Below are positions 11,239 through 23,112 of a DNA stretch of 64,000 nucleotides, piece by piece (position 1 is the stretch's first letter; each line of letters starts with the position of its first letter). The notes under the pieces were generated by a model. It saw only the letters and a list, made by a program, of their open reading frames with translations, did no database searches and was not told the DNA's origin. Source of the DNA: Diphasiastrum complanatum (taxonomy: Eukaryota; Streptophyta; Lycopodiopsida; Lycopodiales; Lycopodiaceae); the NCBI GenBank assembly GCA_029204225.1, contig CM055095.1, positions 66,179,940 to 66,243,939 of the forward strand, written 5' to 3'. Position numbers and translations under genes: made by a program.

Positions 11239-12874
11239 GTGGAAATTGTATTATGGAACGAGTCTAGTGAGCAGGGAGAGCTTAGAAGATCAAGTAGAAA
11301 TCGAAAACCTCCTGCAAGATTAGAGATGAATCTAGCCCTAATGGGTTTTGTGCTCAAGGCTCAAGAACCAAAAACTTTTGATAAAGCAAAGGAGCACGAG
11401 GAGTGGCGTGAAATATGGAAACAGAAATGGAAGCTATATCAAAAAATAGGACTTGGAACTTGGTTGAGCTACCTGATGGTAAGACGCCTATCACTTGCAA
11501 ATGGATATACAAGATCAAATATGGAGCTGATAGGCAACTCAACAAATACACAGCACGGTTGGTTGCGAGAGGATTTGAGCAGCAGGAAGGTATTGATTTT
11601 GAGAAAACCTTCACACCCGTAGCTAAGATGGTAACTATACGTTCTGTCATTGCTATTTCTACTTTCTATGGTTGGAAGATCCAGCAAATAGATGTTAAAT
11701 CTGCTTTTCTTAATGGAGTGATGGATGGAGAGGTGTACTTAGTACAACCTCAAGGATTTATTGAACCAGGGAGAGAGCACCTTGTTTGTAAGCTCAACAA
11801 AGCTATTTATGGATTGAAGCAAGCACCACGGGCGTGATACTCTTGCATTGATGAACACTTTAAGCGAAGGGAAATGGTAAAGAGTGATGTTGATCCTAAT
11901 CTTTACATTCTAAGGCAAGATTCAGATATAGTATTCATTGTGTTGTATAGGGATGATTTGATTATTACAGGAAGTAATGAGAGCTTAATTGATGAAATCA
12001 AATCAGATCTTTCCAATGCTTTTGACATGAGCGATCTAGGATTGATGCACTATTGTCTTGGCATTGAAGTATGGCAAAAGGAAAACGTGGTCTTTCTTAC
12101 ACAAAGCAAATATGCACAAGATCTGCTTTATAAGTTCAATATGCAGGATTGTAAGCCTTTGAGTACATCTATGGATGTCAATACGAAGCTTATTGCATAT
12201 GATGAATTTGAGAAAGTGGATGCTTATTTGTATAGATAGCTGGTGGGTAGTTTGATTTATTTGACACACACACGACCTGATATTTCTTATGTTGTTGGTG
12301 TTGTTAGTCAATTTATGCAAGATCCTAGTCAAACACACTGGAAGTTTGCTAAACATATTCTCAGATACATTCGAGGGACATTGAATTTTAGTTTGAAGTA
12401 TGATCAGCCTGAAGCACCAATATTGATAAGGTATATAGATGCTGATTGGGCAGGTAATATTGATGACAGAAGGTCTACCAATGGTCATACATTCAGTTAT
12501 GGTACAGTTGCAGTTTCATGGAACAGCAAAAAGCAACCTACAGTAGCCTTATCACGGAAGCTGAATATCGAGCACTCAGCAATATTGCACAAGAAGCGGT
12601 ATGGTTACGAAGATTGCTTTAGGATTTAGGTCAACTATAGGTGGATGCGATTGGTATATTTTGCAACAATCAAAGCTGCATTCACCTTGCCAAAAATCCA
12701 GTTTTATATGTTCGAACCAAGCACATCGAAATACATTGTCATTTTGTTCAAGAGAAAATTCTTGATGGAGCCATTGATCTTATTTTCTGTAAATCTGAAG
12801 ATCAAGTGGCAGATATTTTTACTAAGTCATTAAGTATATGTAAATTTGAAAAGCTTGTACTCTACCAAGAATAG
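11239..12874 (+). pseudogene. Copia RT-RNase H with three disabling breaks
   Basis: The order of domains is normal, but there is a frameshift near 11410 and a TGA at 11835-11837 where the conserved Trp after KQAPRA is expected. The RT active-site motif reads YRDD instead of YVDD, a TAG at 12237-12239 stands before LVGSLIYL where Gln is usual, and there is a frameshift near 12555. RNase H shows IDADWAG and the final RTKHIEIHCHFV and VADIFTK blocks. Inactive remnant. Confidence 0.85.
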
Positions 12875-12903
12875 AAGAATGTAATTCTATCATTGAGGGA
12901 GAG

Positions 12904-13110
12904 TGTTAGAAATCAGTGATAAACTTCATTGTTAGACTTCTTAGTTACTATTTACGATGTACTTTATTACTAGCTGTAACTAGCCGTAGGCTAGTCTAGT
13001 AGTCTACTCCTAGGTTTTTTTCTCTCTATCAGGGTTCAGGGTTTATATGTACATTCTACATTCAGTATGCGTTAGTGTGATAGATTTATAGTGCGTGTTC
13101 TTCTTCCGGC
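12904..13110 (+). repeat. Copia 3' LTR (start defined, end not)
   Basis: TGTTAGAA follows the purine tract GAGGGAGAG directly. The downstream limit is a guess because no second copy exists in the window. Confidence 0.5.
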
Positions 13111-13360
13111 TTCTTTGGTGATTGCTATGGTGAATGTTTGATGTTGCATATCTTATTATTGATAGATCCTACTCTCTATATATTGAGGTAGTGATTATCA
13201 CGTCGACGACTTTGGTCTAGGTTAACTGTGAGCTCTTCTCCTCTTGTTGTCACATTGGCATAGCTTGGGGGCTAGATCCAGGAGGGTTCTAGGTTTGGTT
13301 GGGTGGTTTTGCTCCATATTCTCTCTTGTGTTTTCCTATCCTCATCTTAGGGGATTGTTC

Positions 13361-13711
13361 CTAGTGGTCTTTACAATTGTCGTCCCATCTTAGATAGGTA
13401 AGTTGATCTTTTAGATGCATTATCTGATTTCGTGACTTGGTCTGAAATCTACTAAAGAGTGTATCCCACATCTCTCTAACATTAGAGATTGATGTGAGGT
13501 CAAGGGTAATGTTGTCTTCGATGGGAGAGGAGATGGCAGCTACTGCTTTGTCGTTCTTCTCTTTCCACTCCCAAACATCTTTGCATGTGCTGATTGGCAT
13601 CTCTTCGGTGCCATCCACCCATGGCCATAATGCTTCTCCTCTTAGGATAAGTGATGCAGTCACTTTTTTATCAAAATGCAAAAAATGCGAACTGTGCGAC
13701 AAACAGTTCAA
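13361..13711 (-). pseudogene. Copia gag fragment
   Basis: 116 codons with the gag polyprotein pattern: ALWPWVDGTEEMP, a WKEKNDKAVAAI block, and ISNVREMWDTLFSRFQTKS, as in plant copia gag (UBN2 / retrotran_gag type). It runs opposite to the copia remnant on its left, so it belongs to another insertion. No zinc knuckle or pol follows. Confidence 0.65.
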
Positions 13712-14140
13712 ATATGCAGACTGTGCAAAAACTAGTTAAAATATGCAGCAATCTAAAAAGACAAGAAAAAATACCAAGGCTTTAAAGTAAAAACTTAATG
13801 TTTCTTCAAACTTGCGTGGAGAGTTATTAGTCTAGCTGTTAACAACTAATATTTAGTCTTGTCTTTCGCGAATCATTCGCGACTGATTATCAATCGAGCT
13901 CAATCTATCTCTTTGCAAATCATTCACAACAAATAATTTGTCTAGTTGTTCGTGACAAATTATTCTTCTGATGTTTTGTTAATGTTTGGCTACGTAATCA
14001 GAATGACCGTGATTTCTATCACTAACGTTTTGTTCGTTTCTGATAGGCATAGTCATGCTTAGGGAAAGAGTTATATAGCTCATTCCACTGCGCACGAACA
14101 CTTTCTGTTCGAGTTCGTTTCTCGTTTGAGTTTCGAGTTC
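13712..14140. other. Stretch without recognised gene
   Basis: The stretch contains repeated TTCGCGA-ATCATTC and TTCGTGACAAATTATTC-like words (13865-13970) of alternating orientation. No coding content seen. Confidence 0.4.
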
Positions 14141-14700
14141 GCTTCTTCCTATTGGAGGAATTTTTCGTGATCCATCGATTCAGCACACCATATTATCCTC
14201 ACGGTAATGGGCAGGTAGAGTCATCCAACAAGATCTTGTGTAGCGTTATAACGAAAACAATCGAAGCTAGCAGATCTGATTGGGAACATAAACTACATGC
14301 TGCTCTATGGGCATTCAAGATAACAAGGGAAGCATTGATCAAACGTCATTCCAACTGGTTTATGGTAAGGATGGCATAATGCCAGTGGAGTTTTGGGTAC
14401 CATCATTAAGAGCTGCCACTATATAGCGTCTTGATAAGTCCAAATCTCTACAATTGCGCCATGAAGCCTTACACAAACTTTGAGACATGCCTATTGGTTG
14501 TGCATGCATTGGCAACTAAAAAAGCAAACCAAGTCGATCAAGGGAAAGTTGAAGTTCACAAGCAACGGCCCGTATCCTGTCAAGAAGATCCTTAGCCATG
14601 GAGCCATGAACCTTGAACAACTTTATGGGATGCCATTTGATACACCCATCAATGGTAGCCAACTTCACAAGTATTAGCCACCACAATACATAGATCCAGC
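14140..14700 (+). pseudogene. Ty3/gypsy integrase C-terminal remnant
   Basis: The plus strand encodes FSTPYYPHGNGQVESSNK, the conserved gypsy integrase motif around the catalytic Glu, followed by SDWEHKLHAALWAFK. Then, after stops near 14378 and 14425, comes a KLKFTSNGPYPVKKIL segment typical of the integrase C-terminus. Only this part of the element survives here. Confidence 0.75.
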
Positions 14701-14744
14701 TTGGTGATGACAACTAGCACATACATGGATCAGATTATGCATTA

Positions 14745-14895
14745 CAAGAAGTCATCACAACTAGATCTAATGAAATCAAGCCAGATCTAATGAGATCTAG
14801 ACAGATCAAGTAAGATCCAACACGATCCATCCAGATCAAGCAAGATCTACCAAGATCCAAGTAGGATCCAGGACCAGATAGGATCAACAAGGTAG
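14745..14895 (+). repeat. AGATC-rich degenerate short repeat
   Basis: Words of the form AGATCNAA / AGATCAAG recur about every 10-16 bases (for example CCAGATCTAATGA, CCAGATCAAGC, CCAAGATCCAAG). Probably LTR or 3' DNA of the adjacent gypsy remnant. Confidence 0.6.
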
Positions 14896-16190
14896 AAGAC
14901 CAACATTAAGAAACACTTAGTCTCAAAAAATGAAAAATTGATTTGAAGATATCAAGAAAAAATACCAAAAATAGAGGCAAAAATCACTTGAACTAATGGA
15001 TCAACTACTAGATCTCATAAGAACTCTCACAGGACTCACCATAGTCAGATCTGATCTAGATGGACCTACAAAAATCTCTGCGAGAGTTACTTGTGAGAAA
15101 TTAGTCAAAAAAGAGCCTCTACGAGAGTTCAGATGAGCAGAACCTAAGAAATTCTCGCATGCCATCAAGATCACCAAACTAACTTACGCAGGCAGCAAAA
15201 ATGAAATTTGAGCAGTGAAATTGACCTACCTATGTGTCATATCTTGAAAATCATAAAAATTGAGCAAGTTGTGCGAGAGTTCTCTCCCCGAGAGTGTCGA
15301 ATCCTCGTAGAACCTTCGTAGGGCAGCCAAAACAACTTATGAACTTTCGCAAACTTCTCTGAGGACTTAGAATTTTGTGAAGAAGGCCCTACAAAATTTG
15401 GTATGGAACTAAGCAGTGGAAAGTGCACTTCTCCTATTACGCACTCTAATTCTCCTCTATATAACCAGGGAATTCGAGTCATTTCTCACTTTCTCAGTGA
15501 AGATCTTGCCAAATTTTCAACCGAATTATCAACTATCTTTGTTTGCAACCAAACTTCACACACACCTTCCTCAACACTCATAACTGTGAGAAATATCAGC
15601 TAGTTTAGTCATATTGGCAATTTAGGCCAATATGCATTACTTAGAGATAGATATTTCAAAGTTATATTATTCTAAATGTTTTTGAATTGCCACTTTCGAA
15701 AAGTGAGAGAAAGTAAGTAGGCGAGTTTGGACCCATTCAAATTTGAATGATTGGTACATTGAATCTAGTCCATATTGAGAGTAGGTTTTGGATCTAGAAG
15801 TACATTCAAAATAGGGCATAGACTGTTAGCAACTGTGCAAACACAGAGAAAATATAAAAAAGAAATAAAACTCCACGACATGTGTTTTGTAAGCCCACGA
15901 ATGAGTATTTGCCAATAAACTTCTACTATGGCATGTGTTTTGTAAGTCCATGGGTATAAGCTTAAAACAATAAAATAACTTAAACTTAGGATTAGAACTT
16001 AGACTTAAGAAACTTAAGCTTAGAAATATTCTAAGATATCTTCAGTAAGTCCCAAGTTAGAAACTTTTTAAAGTTCTAAGATCTAAGTTGGAAGTTTTAG
16101 AAGCCTTAGAATGGCTAGTTTGAAACTTATCTCATAAGTTAGTGGATACTTATGGAAGGACCTTTTTGCTTTAAGAAGAGAGGAATTTTC
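14896..16190. other. Stretch without recognised gene
   Basis: Short frames at 15237-15482 (minus) and 15403-15603 (plus) carry no recognisable domain. The region may be further gypsy LTR DNA. A repeated GACATGTGTTTTGTAAG word appears near 15876 and 15932. Confidence 0.4.
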
Positions 16191-16891
16191 TATGAAAGTA
16201 CTATACTTTAGGACCATAAATGGATCTACAAAAGATCCACAAGAGTGATTGGATGCTTGCTTAACAATCTATCAAAAAACTAGACACAAAAAAGTTGATC
16301 TAGATTGGCAATTTGACAAACAACAAGCATTAACAATCAAAAGACTTGATCAACATTGAAATCCGATCCCATATGTGTGTACTACAGGCTGTAGTATGGC
16401 CTTTAACCTGAGAAACAAGTAGAAATTGAGTTGGTTTCATTTGGATCACAAAAACTCAATGTACATAGTGAACTAGCTTGAGATTGCCAATGAGCTCCAA
16501 AAAATTTCTATCTTCTCACTATGGAGAGAGGGAATACATAGCAAATTCAACTTCCTTCTTGAATTTAGGTGGATTTTCGGCATGTAATAAGGAAGTTAAC
16601 TTACTCTCCTTGACCTAAAATGAAACCCTAGCCTAGATCCTAGAGTTATGCTTGGTAGGTAGTCAGTTGGTCAAATTTTCACCTTAAACTTAGGTGTAGG
16701 TCCTATAAAGTAGGGATGACCACCAAATAGACATGACCAACTCTCTTGACTTGACCTAACCTACATTAGGAGTGGATTGCCACGTGGCATTTTGGCCATA
16801 CATGTGTGGAACCCAATTATGTACAAAATTTACACTATTCTTCATGGTTTTTTATCAAGCTAGATTTGTCAGTTTTTGGCAATTCTTCGCA
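16191..16891 (-). repeat. LTR (701 bp) of the deletion derivative
   Basis: It matches 17365-17999 over most of its length with few differences, and matches the LTR at 60448-60823 on the opposite strand. It contains the palindrome TACTACAGGCTGTAGTA at 16380-16396 and a CCACGTGGCA G-box word near 16780. Confidence 0.75.
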
Positions 16892-17364
16892 CTCCTCCTC
16901 AATTTTAGCTTGATCTATTTACAACTCTCTTTCTAAATGAATGAGTGCTTTTTTTTGGACAATAACATGACTAAATCTTTCACACACTCTTTGATGTACT
17001 TTCAAGACCTATAAAACAAGTTTAGAGGACCTGATTTCAGCCTAGATTAATTAGATTTCATAACCCTATGTTAAATCTAATCAATGGCACTCAATCTTGG
17101 TAGCTTATCCTAAGATTTTCACCAAAAATTACATCAAAAGCTCACAAATTGAATTTCTTTGGATAAAATGAATACCATGCATTAAATGCAGGTTCAGAGG
17201 TGCCCACACATGTGGACAGTACGGACCCCTACCAAGTTTGGGATCCTCAACAAAATCAAGATTCTAGCTTGCCCTCTCAATACTAGTTATTAGCACCAAA
17301 ACTTGCTAAAAATGGATTTGCATTAGATCAATGGCTTATGCTCTTGTACTTGGCTCTAATACCA

Positions 17365-17999
17365 TGTAAGTACTTTAGGACCATAAATGGATCTACAAAA
17401 GATCCACAAGAGTGATTGGATGCTTGCTTAACAATCTATCAAAAATCTAGACACAAAAAAATTGATTTTGACAAACAACAAGCATTAACAATCAAAAGAC
17501 TTGATCAACATTGAAATCCAAGCCCACACGTGTGTACTACAGCTGTAGTATGGCCTTCAACCTGAGAAAGAAGTAGAAATTGAGTTGGTTTCATTTGGAT
17601 CACAAAAACTCAATGTACATAGTGAACTAGCTTGAGATTGCCAATGAGCTCCAAACATTTTCTATCTTCTCACTATGGAGAGAGGGAATATATAGCAAAT
17701 TCGACTTCCTTCTTGAATTTAAATGGATTTTCGGCATGTAATAAGGAAGTTAACTTACTCTCCTTGACCTAAAATGAAACCCTAGCCTAGAACCTAGAGT
17801 TATGCTTGGTAGGTAGCTAGTTGGTCAAATTTTCACCTTAAACTTAGGTGTAGGTCCTATAAAATAGGGATGACCACCAAATAGACATGACCAACTCTCT
17901 TGACTTGACCTAACCTACATTAGGAGTGGATTTCCACGTGGTCTTTTGGCCATACATGTGTGGAACCCAATTATGTACAAAATTTACACTATTCTTCAT
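17365..17999 (-). repeat. Truncated LTR of the deletion derivative
   Basis: It starts at the degenerate primer binding site and ends at CTTCAT, short of the left copy's end. It carries CACACGTGTG (17525-17534) immediately followed by TACTACAGCTGTAGTA (17535-17550), two perfect palindromes side by side. Confidence 0.7.
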
Positions 18000-18640
18000 T
18001 AAATTAGGATCTAGTTTTTGTTAACCTTGGCTAGTTGAGTAAGCCTTAGTCAAGTTAGTTTTTTATTTCTGTTACGAGCACTAGTTGGAAAGCCTTGGTG
18101 CTTCCTTCCTCCTTGTTTATACTCTACAGTTGAAAGCTATTTGTAGGACATCATTACCTACAGGGTCTTCTTCATCAAACCTATGCATCTCATCAAAGAT
18201 GACATCTTTACTAATTTGTATGGAGGACTTTTCTCTTTTGATTCTATATCTATCTCTTGCATATTTCTCTTGATCTTTTCAGTTCTAATCTGTGGAATCT
18301 AATTTTTTTGTTGTACTTGAATCTACACGAGTGAAGGATGTTGTACTATTGATGTTGTATGGACAGAGACAGTACTATATCATATCTTAGTGATTATGTT
18401 GAGTTATGCATGTATTTTCAAAATCTATGAATGGTAGATGCATGATTTCTAGCTTGTAGATGAATCTAAATGTGCATCAAATTTAGCTAAAGATCTATTG
18501 ATCCATTTGTGATGTTTTGGATCTGATTTTTTCACAGGAGGTTTAGTGTAGGGTGTACGGTTTAGGGTGTAGTATATAAAAATTCGAGTTTAGGCCCCAG
18601 TGTCACTGTGCGGCAGTCCATATCATGAGGGGAAGGGGGG
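18000..18640. other. Stretch without recognised gene
   Basis: No domain-bearing frame. A 62-codon plus-strand frame at 18085-18273 has no recognisable feature. Confidence 0.4.
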
Positions 18641-18650
18641 GGGAGGGGGG

Positions 18651-18696
<46 letters not shown>
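18629..18696. repeat. G-run and (GA)n microsatellite
   Basis: A G-rich tract with two long G runs is followed by more than 20 GA dinucleotides. Confidence 0.95.
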
Positions 18697-18698
<2 letters not shown>

Positions 18699-19274
18699 CA
18701 ACTTACCTATAGTATCTCTTGCTATTAGTACTTATCATGCTTCCGAGAAGTTTTTAGTCTTGTGAGTTTACGTTTCTTTTTTTAATTTTGTATGTACCTT
18801 AGCTATGGTCACCAACGAAATCGAACTCCATATCTGAAGTTGACAAAGATGCCAACCATTAGGGCACATTTAATGAGCTCAAATTTTAGAATGTTTTCAG
18901 AAATGTAATCTTGATCAAAACTGGAAAAATTGTACTCTTGTATCAAGTCCACAACAAGCTCATATAACCAAGTGAAATTTGCAAATTAGCAGCAAGTCAT
19001 TGATTTCATTTTGTCAATATGATTCTAGCTTTATTTCTGCCACCGTAATCTCATTTTTACCTTTTTAATGAAGAAAAAAAGGGAGGCGCCTCATAAAACG
19101 TAATTTGTGTGCCTCCCCTTTTATTTTTGAGTTTCTTTTTACATGCACCTTCCCGATGCAGCACCTTCCCGATGCAGTAAGGTGTGTGAAAAAAACATTT
19201 ATGACAAAAAAGTCATTAAAACAAGTAAAAACTGAAATTACGGAAGGTCACCTTCACAGGCATCCCGCCTTTCA

Positions 19275-19775
19275 TATATCTTTTGGCTGGAGGGCATCAT
19301 TCTTTCCAGAATTTTAAAGCTCACAATTTTCCTTTTCAATGGATAACATCACTCTATAAAGCTGTACACAGGTAGAGACTGTCAAGTATCAATGGCTGAA
19401 GGGAACAAATATCAGATTAGGCCGGCTTCAACCCCTCCCCCCCCAATATTATATATAGAGGACATCATTCTTTCCAGAATTTTAAAGCTCACAATTTTTC
19501 TTTTCAATGGATAACATCACTCTATAAAGCTGTACACAGGTAGAGACTGTCAAGTATCAATGGCTGAAGGGAACAAATATCAGATTAGGCCGGCTTCAAC
19601 CCCTCCCCCCCCCAATATTATATATATATCTTTTGGCTGGAGGACATCATTCTTTCCAGAATTTTAAAGCTCACAATTTTTCTTTTCAATGGATAACATC
19701 ACTCTATAAAGCTGTACACAGGTAGAGACTGTCAAGTATCAATGGCTGAAGGGAACAAATATCAGATTAGGCCTA
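19275..19775. repeat. Three-copy tandem repeat, unit about 170-180 bp
   Basis: Copies start near 19275, 19458 and 19625. Each contains GGACATCATTCTTTCCAG, GGATAACATCACTCTATAAA and GTCAAGTATCAATGGCTGAA and ends with a C-rich tract and TATTATATATA; the third stops at ATTAGGCC. The array lies about 0.6 kb downstream of the second ATL copy, so it postdates or accompanies that duplication. Nearby, CACCTTCCCGATGCAG is duplicated at about 19145-19177. Confidence 0.9.
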
Positions 19776-20398
19776 ACCACAAATAGAGATGAACATCAAC
19801 TGAAGGACCCCACTCATCATGCCAACAACAAGAGGAATGACAACTTATGAAATTGTGAGTCAGCATCAAAGCTAAATAACAAACCCATTAAGATATGGGC
19901 CGCACCTTGAGAAAGGATCCTGATTCCTTTCCTTGCACAAAACGCACTCCCATTACCCAAGCCTGTAGAAATTAAAAAATTACTGTTTTGTTTCATGGTT
20001 GAGAAAACGGATGTGATGGTTTATCTATTTCCAAATTTTTGCAACTAGTTACAGAAGCTCAAGACGTGCAGGTGACTTTAATCAGAAAAATAGTTAGACT
20101 AGAAATAAAATGGCATTCCCGAAGAGATGTGAATAATAGTGATTGTAAAGAGATACTTGCACTTTTCCATCCCTAGGTGCTTCTTGCAATGAAGGGCAGA
20201 TAGAAAACCAGAAAGTTTTGTTAGAAATGAGTAGCTTCAGTGACAGTACTGACACATGCTGTAATTGTAAACAGCTGAAGTTACAGCAATAATGATTCAG
20301 CCTCTTGGATTAAGGAAGGAGATCTAGAATTTTGACAGACTAATTGCTTTTGTTTGCAGTTCCTTTCAGTGTCCTCAGCAATTTTGACTGCTTATCTC

Positions 20399-21542
20399 TT
20401 AAAGAAAAACACTATTCCCCTGCAGTTTCCTGTGAGGAGGTTTGGTAATCTGTTTTCTCTCTCCGCCCATTATCCAGCTCAATCTCGTTTTGACGATTGG
20501 AAGCCATTTCTGTGTCTGTTCATCTTGTTTCTCTGCATAACTATCTTGAGCTGATTTATCATCAAATGCACCCTTGTTGATGTTAGACCAGGCAAATCTC
20601 TGTAATCCAGTGATCTCAGACATGGATCTTTGGTCTGAGAAAGATGAGTCCTTATCCTCGTAGGCCAATATCCCAGCCTCAGGATTTTTCGTCTTGCCAT
20701 CATCAGCTTTTGCGTTTAAACCATTAATTTGGTTCTTTCTATCTGAATTTGTGCGTGAGATTAAGTTTTGCTTTTTCATTAGGAATAGTAAATCAGCTGG
20801 TACGAAATTGCTCCATCTGGGCTGCATTAGCACAGGATCTGAAACGATGATCCTGTGGCTCATCAGTAAAGGGTGCTGTCCCAGCTCCCCATCTATCACT
20901 GGGCATTTTGTCCGGTAGCCGCGTCTGACGCCTTCGTCCAGCTCTTGCGGAAGTCTCTCCCGCATCTCGCTCCACAATTATCTGGAAACCCCCAATCTCT
21001 AATGAGCGCCTGGGTGTTGACAATGCCATATCTGATGAGACTCTAGCACTACGTATTCCATCTGCAAGCAAATATGGATCTTCCTCCGTAATTTGACACC
21101 TACAAAGAGGACAGGTAGAATGGGAATGAAGCCAAGTGTCCACGCAGTCGACATGAAAAGCATGTTTACATGTTGAGAGCATCCGGAGAACATCACAATC
21201 CGCATATCTGACTAAGCAGACTGCGCACTCTAGCCCTTCTTTGTTCCCTTTCAAAGATGAGAAAGAAAAAGTAGGCAAAACTCGAATGATAGCCTCATCA
21301 ACACCACATTCACTGCTATTTGCTTGAAGCTGATCAGCAGTCACTTCGGCATCAAGTCCTTGACGTCTTCGTAGTATCTTTGTCATGTGATGTATCGCGC
21401 ACACAACCACTACAAACGCCACCCAACAAATGGCATTGATTACTCCAACATATATCCAGACAGAGTAAGTATTGGAATGGGAGCTAAAAGCGATAGGTGG
21501 TGACGAGGGCGTTGATAGAAGCCTACCATCAGAAGTTTCCAT
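20399..21542 (-). pseudogene. Second ATL RING-H2 gene, broken by a frameshift
   Basis: This is a tandem paralogue of the gene at 278-1468. The first frame (21542-20793, 249 codons) has a membrane segment at about residues 27-49, VDEAIIRVLP, and a complete RING-H2 set (Cys106, Cys109, Cys125, His127, His130, Cys133, Cys144, Cys147). Relative to copy 1, 26 bases are missing after the codons for FTDE, near 20860. This shifts the frame; the conserved C-terminal part (SHRIIVSD, RWSNFVPADLL) continues in another frame (20977-20399). The first frame then runs into a short unrelated tail. A truncated protein would still hold membrane segment and RING, so residual ligase activity is conceivable. I call it a pseudogene because the conserved C-terminal third is lost. 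Confidence 0.8.
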
Positions 21543-22700
21543 CCTGTAGGCTCATCAGTAATTTCTTAAAAATCTCTTTGTCTATTAACATTGACAAGTA
21601 TGTCATCACTGTTGATTTTTATTATCTCTTGCAACGTTGTGAAGTTGTAAACAAAGAATTTAAAAAAGAGTCTCACCAAATTTGCACATTATTTTATTGA
21701 TCATGGACCATGGTTTTCAAGAGGGGGCTCAAACGTGGGACCAAAGAAACTTTGGATGCCAAGCTAACCAACAACCAACCCTATTGATTGTTTTATAAAT
21801 AATGGTGATTGTCAAATTTGGATTCTTTCGAACATTGGGATAGTTTAAAACTATTTTGGATTCTATGCCCCTATGCTTTTTGTAATAGTCTGCAGAATTA
21901 CTCGCAATCTACTGTAGTCTACATATTTACTGCCCAACTTGCAAAAATACACTACATTTGACTGTAGGTATCGCATTTATAGCAAACCTAACGAAAAAGG
22001 GTGAATGCCTCAACAATTGCATCAACTATCACATTTCTAGAAGAATTTTTTTCCTCAAACATGTTAATGCGAATATCATAGATATCACATTTGAATGTCT
22101 GAGCTATTGCAACCATCGCATATCAAGAAGTCCTTTGATCTCGGACATGTCTATTATATATATTACCCTTTTACCACAAAGTGCAAATGTCTCATCTATT
22201 GCAACTATCACATTTTTCTAAAAATGCAAATTCATTATTTTTTGAGAGATCCTAAGTGAAAAATTCAATATTCAAAAAGTCGACGCATTTGTTTTATTTG
22301 TATAGAATGGTTGAGCTTGCTTACATCGTTCTGAAGCAGAGCTTTGACATCTGGCTCCGCTTAGGGAGTGCACTGCATGCAATCTCTGACAGGCGTCAGG
22401 GAGTGCAGTGGTGCACAATCCCTCCTCGCCCATGATTGTTCTCTCGGCCAGCCACCTCTCTCATCTCGTCCCGTTTGCAAAAAGACGTCCAAACGTTTGC
22501 AGGAAGGCATCTCGTTTGTAGCATGTTGGTGAAGTGAACTCACAAGCTTCGTTTGCTAGTCTGCGTACAGTTTGCAACTCCAGCCAGCGGCCACAGACCT
22601 CCCTCAAGCGTGCCACATCATTTCTTTTTTATATTAACTAAAAAATAATAATAGAGTACAAATAAAAGTATAGCAAACAAAAAAAATAACAAGTACAGAA
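21543..22700. other. Upstream region of the second ATL copy; no gene recognised
   Basis: It should contain the former promoter of the ATL pseudogene. Small frames at 21958-22221 and 22361-22543 show no domain. The stretch ends at a copia gag remnant. Confidence 0.4.
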
Positions 22701-22715
22701 ACAGAAGAGATGGAT

Positions 22716-23112
22716 TGCAGCTAATTGTGAAGGTGCATGATTGAAACTGCAGTCCTCACTTCATACTTCTGTTTTAATCTTTCCCACGCTTCATGGCTAC
22801 TTTCACAGTCTTCAATCTGTATGAGTAGATCTTCATTTATGGATGAAACGATGATCATAATTGCGTGCTCATCCTTTCTGATCCATTCAGCTCTCCTCGG
22901 GTCTCCCTCTGGAGGCTGCACCTCTGAGAGTTCGGTCACCGACCAGATGCCTTCGTCCTTCAAAAGTGTTTTGGTTTTGAATTTCTAGATTCTGTAATTT
23001 GCGCCATCAAGACTGATTGCTTCTCTTGTCTAGATTGTTGTAGTCATATTGTGTTGTCTGGAAGAATCACTGTTGGGATATCAGTAGTGATAACCTATCA
23101 GCTCTGATACCA
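22716..23112 (-). pseudogene. Copia gag N-terminal remnant with leader and primer binding site
   Basis: The minus strand encodes LDGANYRI, a stop, KFKTKTLLKDEGIW, and then HEAWERLKQKYEVRT, a plant copia gag N-terminus. The TAG at 22985-22987 stands where Trp is expected. A primer binding site (GCTCTGATACCA on the plus strand, 23101-23112) and an LTR start follow to the right. The rest of gag and all of pol are missing. Confidence 0.7.

Larger units (their letters stand above)
11239..13110 (+). mobile_element. 5'-truncated copia element: RT, RNase H, start of 3' LTR
   Basis: The element starts in the linker before RT (RRSSRNRKPPARL). It continues through the RT fingers and palm (11415-11837, then 11874-12239) and RNase H (12243-12874), ends with a polypurine tract (12895-12903) and an LTR starting TGTTAGAAATCAG at 12904. 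The LTR right end is not defined; I place it near 13110. Integrase, protease, gag and the 5' LTR are missing. Confidence 0.8.
16191..17999 (-). mobile_element. Copia deletion derivative: two LTRs with about 470 bp between them
   Basis: The left LTR is 16191-16891 and the right LTR 17365-17999. Between them lies only the 3' polypurine end (CTCCTCCTCAA on the plus strand at 16892) joined to a 5' leader resembling that of the element at 47101-58930 (for example CAGCCTAGATTAATTAG and GTAGCTTATCCTA). A mutated primer binding site follows at 17352-17364 (one mismatch). The whole gag-pol has been removed. The right LTR lacks its last 50 or so bases, so no target duplication could be read. It could only move with proteins from a relative. 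Confidence 0.8.

Noticed and set aside
18629-18696. (GA)n tract as a polypurine tract of a retroelement
   Set aside because: No TG-starting LTR follows and no pol end precedes it; it is a plain microsatellite.
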